Source of the DNA: Sphingobium cyanobacteriorum
GTDB lineage: Bacteria; Pseudomonadota; Alphaproteobacteria; Sphingomonadales; Sphingomonadaceae
DNA length: 64,000 nt
NCBI RefSeq assembly: GCF_030580935.1
Contig: NZ_JAUQOM010000002.1
Coordinates: 186,001-250,000, forward strand
Reading direction: 5' to 3'
In this document: positions 51,117 through 59,916 of the stretch, one piece after another
How the letters are laid out: each line of letters opens with the position of its first letter
Numbering within the stretch: position 1 is the stretch's first letter
Notes under the pieces: model-generated
What the model saw: the letters and a program-made list of their open reading frames with translations, nothing else
What the model was told of the DNA's origin: nothing
Database searches by the model: none
Program-made: the position numbers and the translations under genes

Positions 51117-52568
51117 GTGGCAGCAAGCAGTGCAGGCGCAAAAGACCTGACGCAGGGACCGATCGGCTCCACCCTGCTGCTGTTCGCCATTCCCACGCTG
51201 GCGTCCAACATCCTCCAGTCGCTCAACGGGTCGATCAACGCCATCTGGGTCGGCCGCTTCCTGGGTGCGCAGGCGCTGGCCGCGACGGCCAACGCCAATA
51301 TCATCATGTTCCTCATGTTCTCGGTCGTGTTCGGCTTCGGCATGGCCTCCACCGTGGTCGTCGCCCAGTCGGTCGGTGCGCGCGATATCGACGCGGCACG
51401 GCGCGCCTTTGGATCGGCGATCGGTTTCTGCTCGATATTGGGGCTGGGGGTGGCGATCGGCGGATGGATCGGCGCGCCCGCGCTGCTGCGCTTGCTGGCG
51501 ACCCCGGTGGAGGCGTTCGCCATGGCGCTCATCTATCTGCGCGTCATCTTCGTCGCCATGCCTGCCACCCTGCTGGTCGTCATGATCATGATGGGCCTGC
51601 GCGGGGCGGGCGACGCGCGCACCCCGCTGATTTTCATGATCGTCAGCGTCGCGGTCGACCTGATCCTCAATCCGGTGCTGATCCTGGGGCTGGGGCCGAT
51701 CCCCGCCTTCGGCATCGCCGGATCGGCGGCGGCGACGGCGGCGGCCGGGATCGTCAGCCTGATCGGTGTCATCGCCTACATCCATGCCAAGGATTTGCCG
51801 TTGCGGCTGCGCGGCGCGGAACTGCGCTATCTGTGGCCGGCCGCCGACCAGATGCGCGTGCTGCTGGGCAAGGGGTTGCCGATGGGGTTGCAGATGATCG
51901 TCATGTCCGCTTCAGGCCTGGTGATGATCGGCCTGGTCAATCGCGAAGGGCTGCTGGTGACGGCGGCCTATGGCGCGGCGCAGCAGATCTGGACCTATCT
52001 CCAGATGCCGGCGATGGCGATGGGCGCGGCGGTCAGCGCCATGGCGGCGCAGAATGTCGGCGCGGGCCGGTGGGACCGGATCAGCCGCATCACCGTCTAT
52101 GGCATGGTCTATCTGCTTACGGTCACGAGCGCGATGATCGCCATCATCCTGCTGTTCCATGCGCCCTTGCTGTCGCTGTTCCTGGGCAGCAACCAGGGGG
52201 CGATCGATGCGGCATGGCGCATGCAGATGCTGGCAAGCTGGAGCTTCCTGCTGTTCGGCTGCACCATGATCCTGTTCGGCGTGATGCGCGCCAACGGGGT
52301 CGTCGTCGCGCCGCTGGTCATCCTGACCTTCACTTTATTTGGTGTGCGGCTCGGCTTTTACCATCTGGGTTATCCGGCATTGGGGGCCGATGCGCTGTGG
52401 CTGAGTTTTCCGGCGGGATCGCTGGTTGCCCTGCTGCTGGCAGCGATGGTCTATGCCAGGGGCGACTGGCGCACGGCGCGACGGATGACGCCCGTTCATG
52501 CGGAGGCCTGTCGCGAATCGGTGCACAGCGAGGCGGAGCCGGCGGGCCGGAGCACGCCGACAGGATAA
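51117..52568 (+). CDS. MATE-family multidrug efflux transporter
   Basis: This 483-residue inner membrane protein has 12 helices arranged as two similar halves. Typical segments are 'GSTLLLFAIPTLASNILQSL', 'IWVGRFLGAQALAATANAN', 'MMGLRGAGDARTPLIFMI' and, in the second half, 'GKGLPMGLQMIVMSASGLV'. It exports cationic drugs using protons or sodium. The GTG start at 51117 follows 'GGGGAGAGGC'; a longer open frame runs through the repeat and is rejected. It converges with the lipid-kinase-like gene with no gap. Confidence 0.93.
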   Translation: MAASSAGAKDLTQGPIGSTLLLFAIPTLASNILQSLNGSINAIWVGRFLGAQALAATANANIIMFLMFSVVFGFGMASTVVVAQSVGARDIDAARRAFGSAIGFCSILGLGVAIGGWIGAPALLRLLATPVEAFAMALIYLRVIFVAMPATLLVVMIMMGLRGAGDARTPLIFMIVSVAVDLILNPVLILGLGPIPAFGIAGSAAATAAAGIVSLIGVIAYIHAKDLPLRLRGAELRYLWPAADQMRVLLGKGLPMGLQMIVMSASGLVMIGLVNREGLLVTAAYGAAQQIWTYLQMPAMAMGAAVSAMAAQNVGAGRWDRISRITVYGMVYLLTVTSAMIAIILLFHAPLLSLFLGSNQGAIDAAWRMQMLASWSFLLFGCTMILFGVMRANGVVVAPLVILTFTLFGVRLGFYHLGYPALGADALWLSFPAGSLVALLLAAMVYARGDWRTARRMTPVHAEACRESVHSEAEPAGRSTPTG

Positions 52569-53537
52569 TCAGGCCGCCAGCCGCAGGAACGGCACCGGCT
52601 CGGTGGAGCGCAGCACGATCGGCTTGCCTTCCGACGCTTCGAACAGTTCGCCGTCCAGGATGACGCTGCTGCGGTCGCCCTCGATACGGATGACATCGCC
52701 CTGTTCCAGGTGGATGCCCTGCATCTTCGACTTTCCCACGCGCTTGAACAGGCTGGCCCAGATCAGCCGGAGGAGGGCGGGCAAATTCTGGTCGACCGCC
52801 ATCAGTTTCATGTTGCCGCGCCGGCTGTCGCCAGGGTCCACGCCCAGCAGCAGCCGCTCCAGCGTGGTGACGATCAGAACGGCAAAGCGCCCGACCAACT
52901 GGCCCTCGCGAATCAGCGATATGCTGACCGGCCGGCTCGATGGCGGCAGGAAGCGGGCACGGATGCCGAACAGCAGCGAAAACACCACTGCGATCGCTGT
53001 AATGACATGGCTCAGGCCATTGGACAGGCCCAGCGGATAAATCTGGTTGCGGCAATAGAGCATGTAATCAGCCAGGCCCGCGCCACCCAGGAACATGCCC
53101 AGCACCGGGCGGCTGCCGACCGCGCCGTCGGACAGGGCGATCAGTTCGCGCGCGACGACATGATCGTCCACGCCCGCCTTGGCGATGGCGACGATCCGCT
53201 CCAGCGCCTTGATCGGGTCGCCATGGATGCCAAGATCGAGCGCGATCAGGTTGGTCTTGCCATTGGGCAGCACCGCGATCGGCGGCACCCGGCCCTTGAA
53301 ATGTTCGCCCTGATACAGTTCGGTCAGCGACGCCTGCACCGTGCCGTCGCCGCCATTGATGACGATGACGGTGGGATCGACGCGGGCGATCGTCTGGAAC
53401 GCCCGGCCGATCTGATCGACATGTTCCACTTCATAATGGAAGATGTCGGGGTTGCTGGCGCAATAGCTGCGCACGCGGGGAAGGGTCTGCCGGTTGCCCG
53501 TGGATTTCGGATTGGACAGAAGCGCGACGCAGACCAT
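52569..53537 (-). CDS. Diacylglycerol/sphingosine kinase-like protein
   Basis: This 322-residue protein has the lipid kinase catalytic fold. The ATP loop 'VINGGDGTVQASL' is at residues 60-70, 'PPIAVLPNGKTNLIALDLG' follows and 'VLGMFLGGAGLADYM' comes later. The DAGK_cat family phosphorylates diacylglycerol, ceramide, sphingosine or undecaprenol. Since sphingomonads make glycosphingolipids, a sphingoid substrate is tempting but not shown. It is followed by a secreted DUF2141 protein gene in the same direction just upstream, so the two may be co-transcribed. Confidence 0.85.
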   Translation of the reverse strand: MVCVALLSNPKSTGNRQTLPRVRSYCASNPDIFHYEVEHVDQIGRAFQTIARVDPTVIVINGGDGTVQASLTELYQGEHFKGRVPPIAVLPNGKTNLIALDLGIHGDPIKALERIVAIAKAGVDDHVVARELIALSDGAVGSRPVLGMFLGGAGLADYMLYCRNQIYPLGLSNGLSHVITAIAVVFSLLFGIRARFLPPSSRPVSISLIREGQLVGRFAVLIVTTLERLLLGVDPGDSRRGNMKLMAVDQNLPALLRLIWASLFKRVGKSKMQGIHLEQGDVIRIEGDRSSVILDGELFEASEGKPIVLRSTEPVPFLRLAA

Positions 53538-53546
53538 GGCTTTGGA

Positions 53547-54041
53547 TCACATATATTTGAGGTTGATCGTGATTTTCGTCACGCCGGGCCCCGCGTAGAA
53601 AGCCGCTTTTTCAACACCGGGCTTGCCCAGGTTGAAGATGCTGATCGCAGGATTGTTGGAAAATCCGCCGCCATCGCGCGCAATGTCGGTCTTGCCATTG
53701 CCATCGCGGTCGTGCCGCACGGCGATGCCATATTTGCCCGGTTGCGGCACCGGCACGCAGAAGCGCATGGCGCCATTGGTGGGACGCACTGCGGTGTCGA
53801 TCCGGTTGATCCATTCGCCTTTCGTCAGCCAGGCGGCCTTCGTGGCGGGATAGGACTGGACGCGCACCTTGCCGCTGGCGGCGGCAAAGCCGCGCACGTC
53901 GACCAGCACCGCCGGCCCGCGCGTGCTGGCCCCGCACCGTTCGAGATCGTTCGCAATTTCCTGGCCATGGGCCAGCGCCGGCGTCGCAGCGATCAACGCT
54001 GTCGCCGACATCAGACCCAGTGCAACTTTTACCATGACCAT
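53547..54041 (-). CDS. Secreted DUF2141 family protein
   Basis: This 164-residue protein starts with a signal peptide ('MVKVALGLMSATALIAATPA'). The DUF2141 beta-sandwich domain follows, with 'GKVRVQSYPATKAAWL', 'PQPGKYGIAVRHDRDGNGK' (a calcium-loop-like DxDxDGNG pattern) and 'GPGVTKITINLKYM' at the end. The start at 54041 is supported by CCAGGAG five bases upstream. Its function is unknown. It lies 9 bases before the lipid-kinase-like gene and is probably in the same operon. Confidence 0.86.
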   Translation of the reverse strand: MVMVKVALGLMSATALIAATPALAHGQEIANDLERCGASTRGPAVLVDVRGFAAASGKVRVQSYPATKAAWLTKGEWINRIDTAVRPTNGAMRFCVPVPQPGKYGIAVRHDRDGNGKTDIARDGGGFSNNPAISIFNLGKPGVEKAAFYAGPGVTKITINLKYM

Positions 54042-54170
54042 CAGACTCCTGGAAGCTATAGCCACCGGCATGACCCGGTTGGCGAGCCCCTGTTCGCCCC
54101 GCAATTACCTTGCTCAGGATATGGGATGGGTTTGCGGCCAAATCATGGTGATGGGACGACGACTTAGAGA

Positions 54171-55385
54171 ATGCTGACCGCCACCGACCGCTATATCGCC
54201 CGCCTGATCGCTCTGCCGATGCTGGGCACGCTCGTCATCGCCGCGATGTTGCTGGTGCTGGACAAGATGCTCAGCCTGTTCGATTTCGTCGCGGCGGAAG
54301 GAGGCCCGGTCAGCGTCGTGTGGCGGATGCTGGCCAACATGCTGCCCGAATATCTCTCGCTCGGCATCCCGATCGGGTTGATGCTGGGCATATTGCTGGC
54401 CTTCCGCAAGCTGGCGCTGTCGTCCGAACTGGACGTGATGCGGGCGGTGGGCCTCTCCTACGGCCGTCTGCTGCGTGTGCCCTATATCTATGCGATCGCG
54501 CTGGCCTTGCTTAATTTCGGTATCGTGGGCTTTGTTCAGCCGCTGTCGCGCCACGCCTATGAAGCGTTGCGGTTCGAACTGCGCTCTGGCGCGCTGGGCG
54601 CATCGATCAAGGTCGGCGAGTTCACCACGCTGGGCAAGCGCATGACGATGCGGATCGAGCGCAGCCTGGACGAAGGCCGCAATCTCCAGGGGATTTTCGT
54701 GCGCGCGGTGAGCCGGAATGGCCAATCAGTCGCGGTCACGGCGGCGCAGGGCACATTCCTGGCCACCGACGATCCCGACACCATCATCTTCCGCCTGCGT
54801 GACGGCGTGCTGGTGAACGATGCGCCCAAATATAAGACGCCGCGCATCCTCTCCTTCTCCAGCCATGACCTGCCGATCGACCTGCCCAGGATAGAGAATT
54901 TCCGTGGTCGCGATGTCGACCGGGAAAAGACGATACCCGAATTGATGGTGATCGGCCGCAATCCCGCGACGCCCGACAAGCTGAAGGCCGAAATCCGGGC
55001 CAATTTCCATTTCCGCATGGCAGAGGTCGTGTTCATGCTGCTGCTGCCGCTGGCCGCGCTGGCCTTTGCGATCCCGCCCAAGCGATCGACTTCGGCGCTG
55101 GGCGTTTTTCTCTCGATCGTGTTCATCGTCACCTATCACAAGGTCAATCAATATGGCGAAAGCGTCGGCGCGCTGGGCAAGGTCGATCCGATCATCGCGC
55201 TGTGGGTGCCGTTCCTGTTCGCCTCCGCGCTGGTGCTGTGGATGTATCATGTGATCGCGCATCGCCCCGGCGGACAGCCCATCGGCGCGCTCGAATATGC
55301 CTTTGCAAAGCTGGGCAAGCAGATCGTCCGGTTGCTGCGCTTTGGCCGGCGGCGAACGCCCGTGCCGGCGGAAGGAGCGGCCTGA
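54171..55385 (+). CDS. lptF: LPS export permease LptF
   Basis: This 404-residue inner membrane protein of the YjgP/YjgQ family forms, with LptG and the ATPase LptB, the ABC transporter that extracts lipopolysaccharide from the inner membrane. It begins 'MLTATDRYIARLIALPMLGT', has 'LPEYLSLGIPIGLMLGILLA' and 'LALSSELDVMRAVGLSYGRL' (the coupling helix region), a periplasmic beta-jellyroll (about 130-260) and three further helices. It lies three bases before lptG. Sphingomonads that lack LPS often keep these genes and may use them for other envelope lipids. Confidence 0.93.
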   Translation: MLTATDRYIARLIALPMLGTLVIAAMLLVLDKMLSLFDFVAAEGGPVSVVWRMLANMLPEYLSLGIPIGLMLGILLAFRKLALSSELDVMRAVGLSYGRLLRVPYIYAIALALLNFGIVGFVQPLSRHAYEALRFELRSGALGASIKVGEFTTLGKRMTMRIERSLDEGRNLQGIFVRAVSRNGQSVAVTAAQGTFLATDDPDTIIFRLRDGVLVNDAPKYKTPRILSFSSHDLPIDLPRIENFRGRDVDREKTIPELMVIGRNPATPDKLKAEIRANFHFRMAEVVFMLLLPLAALAFAIPPKRSTSALGVFLSIVFIVTYHKVNQYGESVGALGKVDPIIALWVPFLFASALVLWMYHVIAHRPGGQPIGALEYAFAKLGKQIVRLLRFGRRRTPVPAEGAA

Positions 55386-55388
55386 CCC

Positions 55389-56486
55389 ATGTGGAATTTC
55401 TTCCCTTCGCGCCAGATGAGCTGGTATATGGCGCGGCTGTTCCTGACCCGGACCTTTGCCGTGCTGATGCTGCTGGTCGTCGTGCTCCAGACGCTCGACC
55501 TGCTCGGCAATTCGGGCGACGTGCTGGCCTATCCGGGCAATGGCGACGCGCAGCTATGGCATTATGTCGGGCTGCGCGCGCCGCAGATCATCGCGCGCTT
55601 CCTGCCTTTCTCGGTGTTGCTGGGCACGCTGGTCATGCTGGCGAGCCTGAACCAGAATAGCGAGATCATCGCGATGAAGGCGGGTGGCCTGTCCGCGCAC
55701 CAGATATTGGCGCCGCTGATCGCCGCGGCGCTGGGCGTGTCCGTGATCAGCTTCGTCTTTAACGAGCGGATCGTCGCGCGTTCGACGGCGGCGTTGAGCG
55801 CCTGGGAAGCGGTGGATTATGGCCCGGTGCCGCGCGACAGTGGCGTGAAATCCAACCCCTGGGTGCGCGACGGCAATAATCTGGTCCATGTCGCGATCGT
55901 CGCCGGGCGGGGCAAGGATGTCCAGTTGCGCCAGATCGAAATCTACAACCGCGTCAACAACAGTCTGACCACCATCGTCCAGGCGCCAAAGGGCCATTAT
56001 GACGCCGCGACCCAAAGCTGGGTGCTGGAAAATGCGCGCCAGTTCGATGTCGCGCGCGGGACGATGCGCAATGTCGGCACGGTGCGTTTCGGCCGGGATA
56101 TTCGCCCCGACCAGTTCACCCTGGCGAAGGTCGATCCCGACGCCCTGACTTTCCGCGAATTGCAGGCCGCCATTTCCGACCTCCACGATGCCGGCCGGCC
56201 GACCGCAGAGCTGGAAGGCAATTTGTGGCACAAGCTGTCCGGGCCGCTCTCCGCGCTGCTGATGCCGATCCTGGGGTCGGTCGCGGCCTTCGGCCTGGCG
56301 CGGTCGGGCCAGTTGTTCATCCGGGCGGTGCTGGGCATGGCGCTGGGCTTCGCCTATTTCGTGGCGGACAATTTCTCGCTCGCGATGGGGAGCCTGGGCG
56401 CCTATCCGCCGGTGCTGGCCGCCTGGGCGCCCTTCTTCCTGTTCCTGCTGGTGGGCGAAACCGTGCTGTTCCGCACCGAGGAATAG
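55389..56486 (+). CDS. lptG: LPS export permease LptG
   Basis: This 365-residue partner of LptF has the same layout: 'MARLFLTRTFAVLMLLVVVL', then 'LPFSVLLGTLVMLASLNQNS' and 'EIIAMKAGGLSAHQILAPLI' (coupling helix). A periplasmic jellyroll follows, then C-terminal helices with 'LWHKLSGPLSALLMPILGSV'. The start three bases after lptF shows a two-gene operon. Confidence 0.94.
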   Translation: MWNFFPSRQMSWYMARLFLTRTFAVLMLLVVVLQTLDLLGNSGDVLAYPGNGDAQLWHYVGLRAPQIIARFLPFSVLLGTLVMLASLNQNSEIIAMKAGGLSAHQILAPLIAAALGVSVISFVFNERIVARSTAALSAWEAVDYGPVPRDSGVKSNPWVRDGNNLVHVAIVAGRGKDVQLRQIEIYNRVNNSLTTIVQAPKGHYDAATQSWVLENARQFDVARGTMRNVGTVRFGRDIRPDQFTLAKVDPDALTFRELQAAISDLHDAGRPTAELEGNLWHKLSGPLSALLMPILGSVAAFGLARSGQLFIRAVLGMALGFAYFVADNFSLAMGSLGAYPPVLAAWAPFFLFLLVGETVLFRTEE

Positions 56487-56499
56487 CGAGCGGAACAAA

Positions 56500-56538
56500 G
56501 AAGGCCCCGGCGACCAAGGGGTGTCGCACAGGGCCTTC
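56500..56538 (+). terminator. Hairpin terminator after lptG
   Basis: GAAGGCCC (56500-56507) pairs with GGGCCTTC (56531-56538), and GCGAC with GTCGC inside it. It starts 14 bases after the lptG stop. The T-run is poor. The remaining 56539-56717 shows no gene. Confidence 0.6.
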
Positions 56539-56717
56539 AGCAGGGGGCGTCCCGATCCTCATAGGGGGGAGGGGAAAGGAGACCGGGACAGCGCCGATAT
56601 GGGCCGCCCGGAACGGGTTTCAACCCGCAACGGAAAAATTTTCGCGGGGCTGATGGTGCGTGGTTGCGGAGATGGCAGGCTCATCGCATCCTGGGTTTCT
56701 GACTGGAGGATCGAGAC

Positions 56718-57095
56718 GTGACGGATGTGTCTGATGTCGGAGCGTTCGCCATTGTTCCAAGCAATGACCTGGCGGCCGCGATTCCATTCTGGGAGCGTCT
56801 CGGTTTCGAGCAGGTCGGCGGCAGCGATGACTATCTCATCATGCAGGGATTGGGTTGCGAGGTGCATCTGACCCAAGCGGGGCAAGGAGAATGGCGGGTC
56901 CCAGAAGACCATAATCCGTTCGGCATTTTCATTCGAACACCAGAGGTCGCGACCGTCGCCGCGCGGGTGGACGATTTGGTCATCCGCCCAGGCGGCATCC
57001 TTCGTCACCGCGAATGGGGGCTGTATGAGGTTGGCATCGCCGGCCCTGACGGCCTTCTCGTCCGGGTCGGATGGCCGTCTGACCAGATGCCTTAG
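56718..57095 (+). CDS. VOC-family (glyoxalase/bleomycin-resistance-like) protein
   Basis: This 125-residue protein has the vicinal oxygen chelate fold: 'FAIVPSNDLAAAIPFWERLG', 'YLIMQGLGCEVHL', 'GIFIRTPEVATVAARV' and 'YEVGIAGPDGLLVRVGWP'. Such proteins bind metals or sequester drugs such as bleomycin. The GTG start has GAGGATCGAG upstream. It is a single gene with no functional context, so the specific role is unknown. Confidence 0.85.
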   Translation: MTDVSDVGAFAIVPSNDLAAAIPFWERLGFEQVGGSDDYLIMQGLGCEVHLTQAGQGEWRVPEDHNPFGIFIRTPEVATVAARVDDLVIRPGGILRHREWGLYEVGIAGPDGLLVRVGWPSDQMP

Positions 57096-57205
57096 ACGAC
57101 CATTCGCTTCCCGCGCCGGGCATAGCGGGCAGAGCGTTCACCATCCGCCAGACGCGCCCGACGTTCGCACCGATCCTTGCCGACGAAAGCGACGTGTCCC
57201 GCCGT

Positions 57206-58273
57206 TCAGCGCGCCGTCATCGTGCTGCGGGCGATCTTGCCGACCAGCGGCAGCATCCCGGCGTAATTGCCCTTGTGATAGGGCGAGCCCGCATCCAGCG
57301 TCGCCATCAGGCTGGCATGGGCCTGGCCCAGCGCATGATAGGGGACGCTGGGGAGCAGATGATGCAGCGCATGGTAGCGCAGCCCGACTGGTGCCCACAG
57401 CGCAGGCAGCGTGCCGGGCGGCGGCACATTGACCGAGTCCAGATATTGCGCCGTCACGGTCATCGCTTCGCCCTCATTCTCCCACAGATGCGCGACCAGG
57501 GTGCGGAGCTGGTTGATGACGGTCATGGCCGAATGGATGCCCATATAGACGAGCAGCGGTTTCCAGCCGAAGGCGAACAGGCTGCCTACCAGCGCCATCG
57601 CGAACAGCGATGCGCCCGCTTCCTGCCACGCCCACATCCGCGCGAAATCCCCCTCCGGGGGGCGGCGGCGATAGGCGGGATTGATCGACAGGGCGGACAG
57701 TTCCGCCACCACCTTCGCGCGCAGCGGCGGGATCAGTAGCGACAGCGGCGTCAGTAAGCCGAAGCGCAGGATGAGGCCGACGGGCGCGAGCGCCGCGACC
57801 AGGATGAACAGCGGCAGCGACCAGGGCTTCATCAGCGCCAGCGGCAGATATTCGGGGTCTTCCGCCGTGCCATAGCGGGTGCGGGCATGATGCTGGGTAT
57901 GCACGCCTTCATACAGGAAGGACGGGATCATCAGCGGGATGCCGACGATCAGGTTCCAGCCGAAGCGGAAGCCGGGCAGCGCACCCTTGCGGATATGGGT
58001 CAGTTCGTGGATGAAGCTGGCCGCGCGATAGAGCGCCAGCATCGCCACGACGCCGCAGGCGACCGCCACCGCCACATTGTCCACGACGATCGCCCCCAAC
58101 ATCGCGCCCCAGCCCAGCAGGGCGGACGCCAGCATGTCGGGCCAGTAGATGCGCGGATTGGCGACCGAATGGTCGCGCGTCAGTTCGGCCGCGGCGCGCA
58201 GCATCGCGCTGTCGTCGGGGATCGCCGCCCGCGCCTTCTGCGCGGCGGCAAGAATGGGATCATGCACTGTCAT
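57206..58273 (-). CDS. Membrane fatty acid desaturase
   Basis: This 355-residue integral membrane di-iron enzyme carries the three histidine boxes of the family: 'HELTH', 'HTQHHA' and 'YHALHHLLPSVPYHAL'. Two pairs of membrane helices lie between them. It introduces a double bond into an acyl chain or a related lipid; substrate and position cannot be told. Start at 58273 is chosen ('MTVHDPILAAAQ'); another ATG at 58309 is possible. It is divergent from the acetyltransferase-like gene. Confidence 0.88.
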   Translation of the reverse strand: MTVHDPILAAAQKARAAIPDDSAMLRAAAELTRDHSVANPRIYWPDMLASALLGWGAMLGAIVVDNVAVAVACGVVAMLALYRAASFIHELTHIRKGALPGFRFGWNLIVGIPLMIPSFLYEGVHTQHHARTRYGTAEDPEYLPLALMKPWSLPLFILVAALAPVGLILRFGLLTPLSLLIPPLRAKVVAELSALSINPAYRRRPPEGDFARMWAWQEAGASLFAMALVGSLFAFGWKPLLVYMGIHSAMTVINQLRTLVAHLWENEGEAMTVTAQYLDSVNVPPPGTLPALWAPVGLRYHALHHLLPSVPYHALGQAHASLMATLDAGSPYHKGNYAGMLPLVGKIARSTMTAR

Positions 58274-58419
58274 GCTGGCCGTCCTAGCCTCCAAATGCGC
58301 TGAGATCATGGCAGCACCATGACATTTCACCCGTCCTGGCCCATGGTTTCCCGCGCCTGATTGACATTGCGCAAACAAGGGGCGAACTGCACCCAACTCA
58401 TTTTTCCAAGGCGGCAATC

Positions 58420-59577
58420 GTGGCGCAATCCGATCTGGTCATTACCCCCGTTTCCGGCAAGGCCGACCTCAAGGCATTCATCGACCTGCCCTGGCGCATC
58501 TATGCCAATGACCCCAACTGGGTGCCGCCATTGAAGGCGGAGGTGAAGGAATTGCTGACGCCGGGGAAGAATCCCTTTTTCGGTCATGCCGAGGCGCAAT
58601 ATTTTCTCGCCCGCCGGGGCGGCAGGGTCGTCGGGCGCATTTCCGCCCATATAGATCATCTCGCGCTGGAACAGCCGGTCGAACAGGGGATGGGGCCGGG
58701 GACGGGCAATTTCGGCTTGTTCGAGGCAGAGGACGCGGAAACCGGCCGCGCATTGATCGCGACCGCCGAAGGCTGGCTGCGCGGCCGTGGCATGACCCGT
58801 GTGCTGGGACCAATCTCGCTGTCCATCTGGGAAGAACCGGGCCTGCTGATCGCGGGGCATGATCATCCGCCCACGGTGATGATGGGGCATAACAGCCCCG
58901 CCTATCAGGCGATGATCGAAGGGGCAGGCTATGCCCCGGCCAAGCAGCTCAAAACCTATGAACTGGACATCACCAACAGTTTCCCGCCGCTGATCCAGCG
59001 CATCATCGCGTCGGGCCAGAAGAATGACCGCATCCGCATCCGCCGGGTCGACAAACGGAAATTCGATCAGGAAGCCGCGATCATCCTGTCGATCCTGAAC
59101 GACGCCTGGGGCAACAACTGGGGTTTCGTGCCGATCACCGACGCGGAAATCGCGCATACCGGCAAGAAATTGAAGCCGATCGTGTTCGAGGATCTGATCA
59201 TGATCGCCGAACTGGACGGCGAGCCGGTCGCGTTCATGATGACCCTGCCCGACCTGAACGAAGCGACCAAGGCGCTGAACGGCTCGCTCCTCCCCTTCGG
59301 CTTCATCAAGCTGCTGAAATGGCTGCGCAAGCCCAAGGCGCGCACGATGCGGGTGCCGTTGATGGGCGTGGTCCAGCGATTGCAAAGCTCGCGCATGGCC
59401 AGCCAGCTTGCCTTCATGATGATCGAGACGATCCGGCTGGAAGCGGTCGCCCATTATGGATCGACCCGTGGCGAGATCGGCTGGGTGCTGGACGACAATC
59501 AGGGCATGAATGCGATTGCGGAGGCGATCAACAGCAGCGTGAACAAAATCTACCAGATTTACGAAAAACCGCTGTAA
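58420..59577 (+). CDS. GNAT-like N-acetyltransferase family protein
   Basis: This 385-residue protein begins 'VAQSDLVITPVSGKADLKAF' from a GTG, has 'FFGHAEAQYFLARRGGRVVG' and 'GRISAHIDHLALEQ', and in its C-terminal part 'AFMMIETIRLEAVAHYGSTR'. The duplicated GNAT-like layout and length fit a family of proteins annotated as N-acetyltransferases in alphaproteobacteria. Its substrate is unknown. It is divergent from a desaturase, so a lipid-related role is conceivable but unsupported. The CsbD gene follows 83 bases later. Confidence 0.72.
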   Translation: MAQSDLVITPVSGKADLKAFIDLPWRIYANDPNWVPPLKAEVKELLTPGKNPFFGHAEAQYFLARRGGRVVGRISAHIDHLALEQPVEQGMGPGTGNFGLFEAEDAETGRALIATAEGWLRGRGMTRVLGPISLSIWEEPGLLIAGHDHPPTVMMGHNSPAYQAMIEGAGYAPAKQLKTYELDITNSFPPLIQRIIASGQKNDRIRIRRVDKRKFDQEAAIILSILNDAWGNNWGFVPITDAEIAHTGKKLKPIVFEDLIMIAELDGEPVAFMMTLPDLNEATKALNGSLLPFGFIKLLKWLRKPKARTMRVPLMGVVQRLQSSRMASQLAFMMIETIRLEAVAHYGSTRGEIGWVLDDNQGMNAIAEAINSSVNKIYQIYEKPL

Positions 59578-59660
59578 CGCTTTGTTTCGCCTGCGTATCG
59601 GCGGCAACCCTTTGCGCCTTGCGTCGTTGGACCTTCAACTTCAACGCAAGGAGACACGAC

Positions 59661-59843
59661 ATGGGTGAAGCAACCGACAAGCTGAAGGCCGCAGGCAACA
59701 AGGCGGCTGGCGCTGTCAAGGAAAGCATCGGCAAGGCGACCGACAATGAGCGTCTGGAAGCCGAAGGCAAGGCGCAGAAGGCCAAGGGCACGGCGCAGGA
59801 TGTCGCCGGATCGGTCAAGGGCGCGCTGGGCGACAAGATCTGA
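59661..59843 (+). CDS. CsbD-family stress-response protein
   Basis: This 60-residue, highly charged, lysine- and alanine-rich protein has the CsbD pattern 'GNKAAGAVKESIGKATDNER' and 'AEGKAQKAKGTAQDVAGSVK'. CsbD proteins are induced by general stress; their action is unknown. A strong AAGGAGAC ribosome site precedes the ATG and a strong terminator follows, which suggests high expression from its own transcript. Confidence 0.93.
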   Translation: MGEATDKLKAAGNKAAGAVKESIGKATDNERLEAEGKAQKAKGTAQDVAGSVKGALGDKI

Positions 59844-59862
59844 TCTGCTTGCCAGTGCATGA

Positions 59863-59896
59863 AAAAGGCCCCGTTCCGAAAGGAGCGGGGCCTTTT
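59863..59896. terminator. Strong bidirectional terminator between csbD and the AGCS gene
   Basis: AAAAGGCCCCGTTCC pairs with GGAGCGGGGCCTTTT around a GAAA loop. The A-run on one side and the T-run on the other make it work for both converging genes. Confidence 0.95.
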
Positions 59897-59916
59897 GCTG
59901 TAGGCCGGGTCGATCG

